Shown: positions 20,672-30,742 of the stretch, in pieces
Layout of the letters: each line of letters begins with the position of its first letter
Position numbering within the stretch: the first letter of the stretch is position 1
Assembly (NCBI GenBank): GCA_025175895.1
Contig: CM045991.1
Coordinates: forward strand, 82,447,174 to 82,511,173
Reading direction: 5' to 3'
Length of the DNA: 64,000 nt
From: Wurfbainia villosa
Lineage: Eukaryota; Streptophyta; Magnoliopsida; Zingiberales; Zingiberaceae
Translations under genes and position numbers: made by a program
The notes under the pieces: generated by a model
What the model was told of the DNA's origin: nothing
Database searches by the model: none
The model's input: only the letters and a program-made list of their open reading frames with translations

Positions 20672-22179
20672 ACTCCCCCACACTTATTCTTGTGCGTCCT
20701 GAGCAATAATAAAAATAAAGAAATTGACTCACTAACTCATTCCTCAAACAATACCCATATTGATAATTCAGAGATAAGAAAAATAAGTTACTTAGGATCA
20801 CCAAATCGATCTGGATCCTAGGTAGTCAAAATATCTGACTCCTACAACAGTCAACATGTATGATGATTTCCAATCAAATAAAATAGACTAAGTCTGATAC
20901 AAAACCTCACAAAATGGATACATGCACTGATGCTCACATAATAATGTAGGAGTGGGGCGCCCTCAAAACAACATGCAATCCTGTACTACCATATGCTTGC
21001 TTCATCTACTTCTCTACTGCTATCAATACATCTCATACATGGATCAAAAGGATTTATCAAGAATCAGAATGAGATCAACAGTAGACTACAGATAAAGTAT
21101 ACAAAGAGAAGTACAAGACAAAGGTACAATGAACAAGAAACAAGAGAAGAATTGGAGAAATAAACCTGATGAGTTACTCTGTGAAATGCTCAGTAACCAG
21201 TAATATGGGAAGAGGCTAAGACAATTGGAAACTTTAGAATTGGATTCAGGATCAAATGGCTCTATCCAACACATTACAATTCCATTTACCTACATTACAA
21301 TTGCACTTTTTTTTCTTTTTTTTTTTACAAAAGAAACAACAATGGCGCCATTTTTTTTTGTTGTGCAGAAAATCAAGTACTAATCACAGGAAAATATATC
21401 TCAGGACCAATGACCTCTGAAAACTATGTCTTTCATATCATGTTTCAAACAAAAATAATATAGCTCCTCCCTCACACTTAAAAATTTTGTCCATCTCGGA
21501 CAATACAACCCATCAAACTATTCCTCCAACATGTAAAACAATAGATATACAAAAGATAGTCCACAAAGATACAATGACAATGGATAGCAAATGAAGAGAT
21601 AAGACAAGTAAAACATGGAAGATGGAAGTATCAAGTGGATTAGACAATCAAACCAAGTCAAGAAAAGAATCCAAGAATGAAATCCTTCATCATATTCATG
21701 CAAGTAAATGTTACTGCAGTTTTGTAAAGACTCAAAGAAAGTACTAGAGTAACAAGAATCATATGTGTTGTCACACAAAAGTGGGTAGATGATAAGAATG
21801 GCTTGAAACCTCACTAGGTGAATCAAAATCAAGCTTAGTCTATCATTAAAAAGAGTTCACCATCATAACAAGTGACTGCATGCAAGTAAAGTCTCCTATC
21901 ATACACAAAAATCACAATTTGATGATCAAACTTAACTAATATTTACCACCTCTAAAATGATACTAAGGTATGCATAGGGAATATTATTTAACTCAACAAC
22001 AGACAAACAAACCTCGGTAAACAGGAAAAAAAGCAATCAACCCATACAAATTATTTCGAACATGAAAGGAAAAAAATAAATGCAGTAAATAAAAGAACAC
22101 ACTCCCCTTTCAAGTCGGAGAAGAAGCATCATCATGTCTAGCCCCATTGTATTCTCCAGTATAGACTTGTTCTCTCTGC
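20672..22179 (-). other. E4 3' internal region, non-coding
   Basis: Adjoins the LTR through the complement of a purine tract (AAGTGTGGGGGAGT on the minus strand). AT-rich, with homopolymer runs at 21307-21357. No frame resembles the C-terminal part of integrase, so that end is deleted or decayed. Confidence 0.65.
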
Positions 22180-22464
22180 TTAAAATGACCTGCATCTATT
22201 GCGAAAGTGAGACCCTTGATCACTAATGATCACCCTAGGTACTCCAAATATGAAAAATATGTGAGACCTAACAAAATTCACAACAATTAGAGAATCATCA
22301 GTCCTGGTGAGGGTGGCCTCCACCCATTTAGAAACATAATCAACTACCAAAAGAATATATGAAAAATCCAAAAGATACAAGAAACTGACCCATAAGATCA
22401 TTACCTCAAACATAAAAAATCTCACAGAATAACAAAGATTGGTGAGACATTTCATTTCTACTTC
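22180..22464 (-). pseudogene. pol: E4 gypsy integrase core, partial
   Basis: Minus-strand fragment of about 95 codons with VDYVSKWVEATLTRTDDS, FGVPRVIISDQGSHF and flanking residues. This is the DDE core of a Ty3/gypsy integrase including the second catalytic Asp region (SDQGSHF). It directly continues the zinc-binding head at 49342-49520 across the E6 insertion. The start needs small frame changes and the third acidic residue is not found. Integration function is lost. Confidence 0.87.
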
Positions 22465-22469
22465 CTATG

Positions 22470-22816
22470 TGAAGGGTTTCCTTGTCGAGTCCGTGAGGGG
22501 AAACTTCGCTTTCCACTTCACCTCGTCCACTTGACCATGGCGATCCCTTCGATGTCCCCGGATTAAAAAAAAATTAATCCTAGACAAAAGGGATTGCCAA
22601 AGCAACCAAGTCATCGTCGTGCTATTCATTTAGAGAGGTCACTTGAACAACCAAGTTGTTCAAGCGACCAACCTCTATTCTACGAGTAGCCGCGGAATAG
22701 ACGATGTCCGGATCGTCAGTTTTTGTGTTTATACTCGGGATCCAAGTATTATTTAGCCATTTACAGAAATATAACATGCTTATATTTGGAAAAACAAATA
22801 CAAGCAAGTAACCATC
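22470..22816 (-). repeat. E6 3' LTR, left piece
   Basis: TGAAGGGTTTCCTTGTCGAG...; matches 46936-47281. It is cut at 22816 by E7; 22812-22816 (CCATC) is the E7 TSD. Confidence 0.92.
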
Positions 22817-23769
22817 TGTTGGATCGATGCGGTTCGCTAGAGGGGGGGGGGGGGTGAATAGCGATAAAAACTTTTTCGTAATCGTTCGTTAAGGTACGAG
22901 TAAAACGCAGCGGAAAGATAACAATAAATAAATAAAAACACGAGGGTTTTTACTTGGTTCGTAGCCTATGGCTACTGCTCCAAGGCCCTAGTGGTCCTTG
23001 ACCACGTACGGAGGGCAAACTACTAAAGAACTCCTCCTCGTTGGAGGTAGGAGTTAAACGAATACAAAACTCGATAAAGACTCAAGGTAGAGGGACACTC
23101 CCCCTCTCCTTGATATGATTTAAAGCTTTACTAAAAGAAATAAACTGAAATACAATTTAGAACTTTCGTTACCGACGACTTTAAAGGTTGGAGGTTGAAG
23201 CTCTAGTCGTCATCTCGGCAGTGCTTCGTCGTAGGGATGTCGGAGAGTCGGAGCGTATCGGAAGCACTTGGAAGCTTTTTAATTGATGAAAAACCCTAGG
23301 TTTGGCGCTCCTTTTATAGCCTTTGAGCCCCTCATCGAATGGGCCTTTAGCCAATCACAAATGGGCACAAAACCCCTTGAAAAATGGTGATAACCCTTGA
23401 CTACTCGAGGCTGATCCTTTGACCAGCAGTCGACTGATGGCCATCACCAGTCGACTGATGGCAGCATCAATTGAGTGCTAGCCGTAGTCACTCGACTGAT
23501 GGATGGCAGTCGAGTCCTTCAGGTTGGCAGTCGACTAATTCTGGCTGCAAGGCAAGGTTAGCTCAAGAAAAACATAATTTCGATGGTCGTCGACCATCCG
23601 ATCTAGACCTAGGCCATCTATAAGAAGTCTTTGGTCGGATCTACGCTTAAGATCATCCCCGTAAAGAGGATACGACCTTACTTACGCTCGCACACACGAG
23701 CTTACCTTAGTACTTACGTGTTGCTTTGGCTTTTGGCCTTCCACTCAATTCCTTCGGCTCCCTCCGAAG
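22817..23769 (-). repeat. E7 3' LTR, left piece
   Basis: TGTTGGATCGATGCGGTTCG...; matches 39489-40436. A run of 13 G is near 22842-22854. A TATAAAAGG box (minus strand) is at 23310-23318. CAGTCGACTGATGGC-type palindromes lie at 23424-23465. It is cut by E8. Confidence 0.93.
23310..23318 (-). promoter_or_regulatory. Candidate TATA box of the E7 3' LTR
   Basis: TATAAAAGG on the minus strand, as at 39982-39990. Confidence 0.5.
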
Positions 23770-24617
23770 TGATGGAATGGGTCGCTTCGGAGGCTCATTG
23801 GCTCCCATATCCCCGGATTAAAATTTTCACTATTGAAAGGATTAATCTGAATGGGATGAGCTTCCTTGGCCACACCATTTCGTCGTCGTGCTAACAACTT
23901 GAGTGGTCGCTTGAACAAACTAGTTGTTCAAGCAACACAACTCTTCTAGTTGGTTAGCCGCGGAAGAGACGACGGACGGATCGCCGGTTTTTGTGTTTGT
24001 CTTCGGGGTCCATGATTATACAATATATATTCATACACACACATGCATAATCATCATATATAAGAACATGCTCAGATCTGAAATTAAAGTTATAAAACTT
24101 TATACCTTACGATCTTCTACCGTATGTCCTATCCTTCTTGTGGACGACGTGTGGACGAAGATCCTCCACGAGTAGAAGCCTTCTAGATCATGTTCTTCTC
24201 TTCCTTGTCCGCTGCGAACAAAGAGAAGAACCAACGAAACCTTTCCTGTCTAGAACCGACCACCAAACAAGAGAGTTTGATGCAACCGCCGGCCAAGGAA
24301 CGATTGGATGAGCGCCGGCCAACTAGTTGTATTGTTGCCGCCGGCCACCTAGATGTTGGAGAAGCACCGGCCACCAATAGTTGGAGAGCCACCGGCCACC
24401 AAGGAGCAAGAGAGGAGGAAGAAGAGAACCGGCAAAGGGAGGAGGAGAAGAAGAGGGGCGCCGACCAAAAACCTAGGGAGAACAATCACCTTGCCGCCCA
24501 CTTTCCTAGCCGCCCAAAACCCTAGCTCCTCTAGGGTTTGTTTCCGCCCAACACTTGGATGAGCCAAACCCTAATTCTCCAATCCAAAAACCTTATTTCC
24601 GCCCAATGCCTAAGCCC

Positions 24618-24626
24618 TTATTTATA
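24618..24626 (-). promoter_or_regulatory. Candidate TATA box of the E8 3' LTR
   Basis: TATAAATAA on the minus strand just outside the tandem array; the equivalent sequence is in the 5' LTR near 31592-31600. Confidence 0.4.
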
Positions 24627-24761
24627 GAATTTAGGAGAAAGTTGGTTAGCCTAAAATATAGGAACTAATGCCCAAATAACCTTATCTCCTCTAGGATTTG
24701 TTGCCGCCCAACACATGGATGAGCCAAACCCTAATTCTAGAATTTAGGCTTAAGCCTCCTC

Positions 24762-25290
24762 TAATCTCCACCGTCGGATCTAGTGATTTAATCTCCACCG
24801 TCGGTTCTAGGGATTTAATCTCCACCGTCGGATCTAGGGTTTTATCCCAACCGTCGGATCTAGGATTTCATCCCAACCGTAGGATCTAGGATTTCATCCC
24901 AACCGTAGGATCTAGGATTTCATCCCAACCATAGGATCTAGGATTTCATCCCAACCGTTGGATCAAGGATTTCATCCCAACCGTCGGATCTAGGGTTTTA
25001 TCCCAACCGTCGGATCTAGGGATTTAATCCCAACCGTCGATTCTAGGGTTTCATCCTAACCATCGAATCTATGGATTTAATCCAAACCGTCGGATCTAGG
25101 GATTTAATCCCAACCGTCGATTCTAGGGTTTCATCCTAACCATCGGATCTATGGATTTTATCCAACCGTTGGTTCTAGGGTTTCATCCCAACCATCGGAT
25201 CTATGGATTTAATCCAACCGTTGGTTCTAGGGTTTCATCCCAACCATCGGATCTATGGATTTAATCCAACCGCTGGTTCTAGGTTTTGTT
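24762..25290. repeat. Tandem array of 26-27 bp units in the E8 3' LTR (about 20 copies)
   Basis: Units of the form AACCGTCGGATCTAGGGATT with TAATCCC or TCATCCC spacers. Variants GTAGGATC, CATCGGATC and GTTGGTTC are grouped, which suggests local duplication. Related arrays are at 31750-32250 (19 copies), 41531-41745 and 48190-48405 (8 each) and 57745-57860 (4). Confidence 0.9.
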
Positions 25291-26210
25291 TTACATTCTT
25301 GGATCTAGACTTCACAAGGATTATATTAGGCTACGATAGGGACCATAAGGAGGAGTTGGGTCTTGGCCACCCGATGGATCGGAACCACACATACTTGATC
25401 CATCAATGATGTTCCATTCCACTAGAGGATCATCATTGAACTACCTCACCAACCCCCATAAATTAATATGGGCTCCATATATTATTTGTACATTAATCTC
25501 CCCGTGTTTAAGATATCGAATGTCCACAATTAATTGATTTATCGACCATCAATTAATTAACATCTAACTCTCGAGTAGTACCACTCAACCTTATCATCAT
25601 GTTGACTAAGTCAACCAAATTGGGTTTACATGATGAACCTTATGAGCTCCTCAAGGGGACATCATCAACCTAATATATAGGACAATTTCTCCTATAATCA
25701 ACGTACACCATGTAAATAATATTATTTCCCAACTTACGCATATTGATTTAATCCATCTAAATCTCACCCATCGTAAATCAAAGAAATAAATACTAAGTAC
25801 ATGTGCCCATTATTATATCGGATTAAGAGCATGTACAACATAATATCCGAGGTCCGATTCAATTATGTAGTCAAGACTAAATCAATCACCTCTATGTCGG
25901 TCCCGCTACTAATACACCTAAGTGTACTAGTGTAACTCTATGTTCAAGATAAAACAATACTAAGCTACACTACAACCATGCCAATGGTTTGTCCAAAACC
26001 ATCTTGGTTGTGAGTTCTACTTATATTTTATAGGATCGATAACATGATCTTCGTACACACCAAGCACCATGTTATCTACAATGTAAAATATTAGACAATA
26101 TGCACACACATATAATAAATATATAAAGTGCAAACAATGATCATGTGATTCTTATTTCAAAATAAAATGTTCATACAAAAGAGCTAGGCTTTCAAAGATA
26201 CATTCTAACA

Positions 26211-26459
26211 ATCTCCCACTTATACTAAAAGACTATGTCACATCACGCCATACATCCGATCCCCATGTCCTCCACATGCCTATCAAACGCTACCGAAGGG
26301 CCTTAGTGAATGGATCCGCCAGTTATCCTCTCGATGCAATCTTGGCGACAAGAACTTCTCCTCGCTTTACGATCTCTCGTGATAAGGTGGTACTTGCGCC
26401 TATGTGTTTACTCGCTTATGGGCTCGTGGTTCCTTCGAGTTTGCAATCGCACTATGTTA
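26211..26459 (-). other. E8 3' end between RNase H and LTR
   Basis: The complement of GTATAAGTGGGAGAT adjoins the LTR as a weak polypurine tract. The rest corresponds to the end of RNase H in E6 (42816-42960) but is scrambled by small indels. Confidence 0.6.
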
Positions 26460-26788
26460 TCACAATAAATTGTGATAGTTCGGGCAAACCAGAATCACAT
26501 CCAAGTCCATCAAGAAGTTCCGAGCCATACAACTTCCTTGGTCGCCTGAGGTCGCCACATACTCACTTCCATGGTAGAGTCCGCCACGCATTTCGCTGAC
26601 ACTCCTCCATACTATGGCTCCACCTCCAAAAGTAAACACAAACCCCGAGGTAGACTTACTCTTGTCCCTATCCGATTGGAAATCTGAACTGTAACCCATG
26701 TGGACTAATTGATCCGCCTGAAACCAAAGATATAATCCCTAGTCCTTCTCGTACTTCAATATATGCTTTACCGCACCCAATGTCCTGC
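26460..26788 (-). pseudogene. pol: E8 RNase H, frame-broken
   Basis: The minus strand reads DKSKSTSGFVFTFGGGAIVW and, after frame changes, NFLMDLDVI. The E6 copy shows what is expected in between (ADSTMEAGYVAA); here that part is out of frame. RNase H would remove template RNA during reverse transcription. It is inactive in this copy. Confidence 0.8.
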
Positions 26789-27964
26789 TCAGATTACTCG
26801 ATATTCGCTAACCATGCCTACTGGCAAAGCAGTATATCCTGGTCTCACATAGCATAGCATAGCATACATAAGGCTTCCATCACAAGCATAAGGAACCGCC
26901 TTCATGTCCTCTATCTCCTTTGATGTTTTGGGACACATCTTTTTAGATAAAGGAACTCCATGCCTAAAAGGTAGAAAACCTTTCTTGGAGTTCTGCATGC
27001 TAAAACGAGCAAGGATAGTGTCAATGTATGAAGCTTGAGACAAGCACAACATCCTTTTCTTGCGATCCCTTATAACTTTGATCCCAAGGATGTGTCCCAC
27101 TTCTCCCAAGTCCTTCATGTCAAACTGTTTGGACAACCATACCCTTACGTCTGATAACACTTTGATATTGTTGCCAACTAACAAAATGTCATCTACGTAT
27201 AGTACAAGAAACACCACTATGTTTCCGTCACATCTCTTGTATACACAAGGCTCATCCGGACTTTGAATAAATCCATATAACTGGATTACCTCATCAAAAC
27301 GGATGTTCCAAGATCTAGAAGCTTGTTTCAATCCATAAATGGACCGATTAATCTTACATACAAGATGCTCTTTGCCTTTAGCAATGAATCCCTCTGGTTG
27401 CCGCATATAGATGTTCTCCTCAAGACTTCCGTTAAGGAAAGCTGTCTTGACATCCATCTGCCAAATCTCATAATCCATATGAGCAGCTATAGATAAGAGA
27501 ATCCGGATAGACTTAAGCATAGCTACTGGCGAAAAAGTCTCCTTATAATCGATGCCCTCTTTCTGAGTATACCCTTTCGCAACAAGCCTAGCTTTGAAGG
27601 TCTCAACCTTCCCGTCTACTCCTCTCTTTCTCTTGTAGATCCACTTGCATCCAATGGTTTTTACACCATCAGGTGGGTCTACTAGCTCCCAGACCTGATT
27701 AGAAACCATAGATTCTATCTCTGAATTCATTGCACTTTGCCAAGATACCGCATCTCTATCTTGGATTGCCTCGTCATATGTCCAGGGATCAGGTTCATGT
27801 TCACCAGGGACTAAGTTCGAAGACTCTCCCAAAAACATGAATCTATCGGGTTGTCTAACAACCCTCCCACTACGATGAGGTACCTCCCGTGTATGCTCTG
27901 TGACACGCGGTGCAGTGACTTGTGGTGTCTCCTCTTGTATGCAGTGGTGCTGAAGTCGAAACAA
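26789..27964 (-). pseudogene. pol: E8 reverse transcriptase (391-codon open stretch)
   Basis: The most complete RT of the family in the window. It has an integrase-RT linker (SGRVVRQPDRFMFLGESS), SWQSAMNSEIESM, GCKWIYKRKRGVDG, MDVKTAFLNGSLEENIYMRQ, YGLKQASRSWNIRFDEV, and the catalytic YVDDILLVGNN. The palm and finger parts are complete, ending in NSKKGFLPFRHGVPLSK. A frameshift separates it from integrase upstream and another from RNase H downstream. Its N-terminal codons overlap the preceding frame (27870-28145). RT synthesises cDNA in the particle, primed by tRNA at 30729-30740. Confidence 0.87.
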
Positions 27965-28145
27965 TCCTACTCGTGGGCTTGTGGTTCATTACATAATCCT
28001 CCTCTAGAAATCTGGCGTTCGTGCTAACGATCACCCTCTGATCTCTAGGATTATAAAATAAACCACCTTTCATTCCCTTGGGGTAGCCAACAAACATGCA
28101 CACTTCTGTACGAGGTTCCAACTTACCAGCATCAGCCTTCAGCAC
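27870..28145 (-). pseudogene. pol: E8 integrase C-terminal region
   Basis: Minus-strand continuation of the 28191-29174 frame after a single stop (TGA at 28191-28193, where E6 and E9 have a sense codon). It has KADAGKLEPRTEVCMFVGYP, GGLFYNPRDQRVIVSTNARF and LEEDYVMNHKP, the copia integrase tail that carries the GKGY-like module. It ends in a frameshift into the RT frame. Confidence 0.82.
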
Positions 28146-28190
28146 ATGTGCTGGACTCCCCCATATCCGAATATGTCTTAGACTAGGCTT

Positions 28191-29174
28191 TCACCCAGTC
28201 CACAATTCTACAGGGGTAGAAGGTACTGATTTAGATGGAACCAAGTTCAGAGTGTACATTGCCGTATCCAGTGCATACCCCCAGAACGAAACAGGTAACT
28301 CAGAATAACTCATCATCGATCTCACCATCTCCATAAGAGTCCTATTCCTTCGCTCTGCTACACCATTCTGCTGGGGTGTGCCAGGTGCAGATAATTGGGA
28401 TTGAATCCCAGCCTCTGATAAGTAACTCCTAAACTCTCCCAAGAGGTACTCGCCACCATGATCAGATCGTAGTGTCTTGATACTTTTACCTTGACGGTTC
28501 TCCACATCAGCCTTGAATTCTTTGAACCTGTCAAAGCATTCAGACTTGCGACGCATCAAGTAAATGTATCCATATATTGAATAATCGTCTATAAAGGAGA
28601 CAAAATATTCAAAACCACCTCTTGCCTGGATAGACATAGGACCGCACAAATCAGAATGAACCAATTCTAACACATCTTTGGCTCTATACCCCTTGGCCTT
28701 GAAAGGCCTCTTGGTCATTTTACCTTCCAAGCAAGATTCGCAGGTTGGGAGATCCTCCACCACTAATGAACCCAAAGGTCCATCAGCTATCAACCTTTGA
28801 ATTCTACTTAGGTTAATATGACCAAGCCTTAGATGCCAAAGATATGTTTGGTTCATTTGCAAAGGCTCTTTTCTCTTATTAGACTTAGAAGATGAGTTAT
28901 TCACTTCTATATGCATCGTGGGAGCTTTTGGTTCAAGAGTATACAAATTGCCAACCAATGTACCTGAACAGATAATCTCTCTATTTCTTTTTATAACAAC
29001 TCTGTCATTAAAAGAAACAGAATATCCACCCATAAACAATTTAGAAACCGAAATCAAATTCTTTCTAAATGTAGGTACATAAAGACAATTTCTCAAAACC
29101 AAAACTTTATTTCTATCAAATGATAAATAAACGTCTCCCACTGTAATAGCCGCTACCTTAGTAGCATTGCCCAT
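28191..29174 (-). pseudogene. pol: E8 protease end - GAG-pre-integrase - integrase (327 aa open)
   Basis: Open for 327 codons. About residues 1-75 are the C-terminal half of protease (LYVPTFRKNLISVSKLF). Residues about 108-155 are the HHCC zinc head (YLWHLRLGHIN ... CESCLEGK). Residues about 165-300 are the DDE core, with the first Asp in LVHSDLCGP, the second in LRSDHGGEYLLGEF and the Glu in NGVAERRNRTLMEM, all intact. It ends at a TGA where relatives read Arg. Upstream, one G is missing in the protease active-site codons (GATACGGAGCC near 29245-29255), which shifts the frame. Only small lesions separate it from a working enzyme. Confidence 0.88.
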
Positions 29175-29193
29175 GTAGACGGTAATCTCTCCC

Positions 29194-29682
29194 TCAGCTA
29201 GTGTCGAAGTTTCTGGAACCCCAGAAGAATTGCATGATCATGGTCGTGGCTCCGTATCTACACACACCAGTGCAGTGAGATAACACCACTAAACATGTTT
29301 CAACGACTAAGGCAGAAGATATACCTTTGTTCTGCTTTAGGAAGGGGAAGTCTTTCTTCCCATGTCCAGTCTGTCTACAAGTGAAGTACTTGCCTTTCGG
29401 CTTCTTCACTCCCTGATATCCTCCCACCACCTTTGCTCTACCTTGTTTCTTCTTCTTCTTGCCTTTCGGCTTAGAAGTAGAAACCTTCTGAGCAACCATG
29501 GCTACCTGCCTAAGAGCTCGATTCTGGTATCTGAAAAGTTCCTTTTCCCCAGAATCATCTGCAGGCCTAGGAGGACACTCATCGACAGTTAAGACACTAT
29601 CCATATTTCTTTTCCAATCATTATTGTTTGGGGACAGTAAGTTTGTTTCCTTTAGTACCAAAGTAAGTGGATTGAAAGCCAT
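29194..29682 (-). pseudogene. gag: E8 gag, capsid core deleted
   Basis: ATG at 29680-29682 (MAFNPLTLVLKETNLLSPNN, then DWKRNMDSVL). After TVDECPPRPADDSG the text jumps to AMVAQKVSTSKPKGKKKKK; typical family members have roughly 150-200 residues of capsid in between (family knowledge), so the core is deleted here. The zinc knuckle (YFTCRQTGHGKKDFP) has lost its first and last Cys. The frame then enters the protease region and shifts at the active site. E6 and E9 have a similar but not identical deletion. Confidence 0.82.
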
Positions 29683-30728
29683 TTGAAAATCCTAAGAATC
29701 ACAATGATCAAAATATTAGATTTCAAATATTATTGATTCCTCAAAACAATAAAATCCCGAAATCAACCAACACCTCAAATCACCGAGAATATCGCATGCC
29801 ACGCTGTGTGGACGTATACGAATTCTACATTTGTAAGAGGAGGTTTTACCCATTAATTTTATTATCTTGTCAACCTTACTTTTTGACAAATAAAATTAAT
29901 AGTTGGTTCCTCTTTGGCCCTACAAATAAAAGCAGTGACTCCGATGGGGAGGATACTTTTATTTGCATCTAAGTGTGCACCATTACACGATACTAAGGAA
30001 ATTATTTCGGATTATGTGCCTTACCGCTGTGGAAGTACACACGCTCCTAAATAATTTCCTATAACCATTATTTGACCTAGTGATCCGTAAACAAACCCGT
30101 CCGCGGGGAGGAAGGCACTCAGAGCCAACACACAAGTTTGTTTGCATCACACGTCAAATTGTAATGGAGGCCGTGAGAATTAATTAAAATGTCCCTCTCC
30201 CACTTAGTAAATTGCAATCGAGGAATTTTAAATCATACACAACATGTATATAAAACAAATAAGCAATAAATATGGAAAAAACAGAATTTTTTCCAACTAT
30301 TATGGCATTGTCCTCCAATATGCATCCCGTTGTGTCGCCACCTCGTCCACTCCATCTTTTCCCGTGCGCAAGTCACCAAAGAGATCCGAGCCGAGATAAA
30401 ACATTTTAATTTACATCCATCGATCCTATACTCCACGAAGGAGTGTACAAAAAATCTAGATCAAAAGTAAACTAAAATGAGCGGCTAAACAATGCCGTAT
30501 TTAATTACAAAAATTAAATACTAATCTAGCCTCGTCAACCCCGAGGATTCAAATAATAAATTTTTACACACATCCATTCACATACACACACATGGCCATA
30601 ATAGTCGGATCTTATGCCTGCAACCAAAGAGTTAAACTATGCATATCCTACTATTTTCCGGCACATATAATATATGAAAAATGCATAAAAATTAACCGAA
30701 TCCATAACACACAAAACCGAAAACCGTG
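29683..30728 (-). promoter_or_regulatory. E8 leader with four predicted hairpins
   Basis: Non-coding leader of about 1 kb between primer site and gag. Four inverted repeats follow each other: 30080-30150 (AAACAAAC/GTTTGTTT plus GTGAT/ATCAC), 29997-30059 (GGAAATTATTT/AAATAATTTCC, 11 bp perfect), 29923-29965 (CAAATAAAAG/CTTTTATTTG, 10 bp perfect) and 29852-29900 (ATTAATTTTATT/AATAAAATTAAT, 12 bp perfect, plus an inner 6 bp). The loop of 29923-29965 carries CCGATGGGGAGGA (sense strand TCCTCCCCATCGG). E6 and E9 have the same series in the same place. Confidence 0.75.
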
Positions 30729-30740
30729 GCTCTGATACCA
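30729..30740 (-). other. E8 primer binding site (initiator Met-tRNA)
   Basis: The minus strand reads TGGTATCAGAGC, a perfect match, two bases from the 5' LTR. Confidence 0.93.
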
Positions 30741-30742
30741 GT

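Larger units (their letters stand above)
23770..26210 (-). repeat. E8 3' LTR
   Basis: TGATGGAATGGGTCGCTTCG...CATTCTAACA. It holds a 20-copy array of 26-27 bp units (24762-25290). Between about 25520 and 26210 it differs from the 5' copy by many one- or two-base changes concentrated at CTG and CAG words. A 17-bp stretch near 24670 is missing relative to the 5' copy. Confidence 0.94.

Noticed and set aside
20672..22179. A host gene in the longest stretch without clear element domains
   Set aside because: It is bounded by the E4 purine tract and E4 integrase in the right order, and holds no long frame.
22842..22854. Runs of 13 G or 12 C as assembly gaps or joins
   Set aside because: They occur at the same place in every LTR of these families with matching flanks; length may be inaccurate but continuity is supported by the LTR pairs.
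24183..24525. Overlapping frames of about 100 codons on both strands, repeated at 31156-31498
   Set aside because: They lie in the two LTRs of E8 in low-complexity GGCCGGC/AAGAGG-rich sequence; identical shadows in both LTRs reflect LTR identity, not coding.
24762..25290. Regular short repeats that could suggest a CRISPR array
   Set aside because: Units are directly adjacent without unique spacers, lie inside LTRs of plant retrotransposons, and recur at four other LTR positions.
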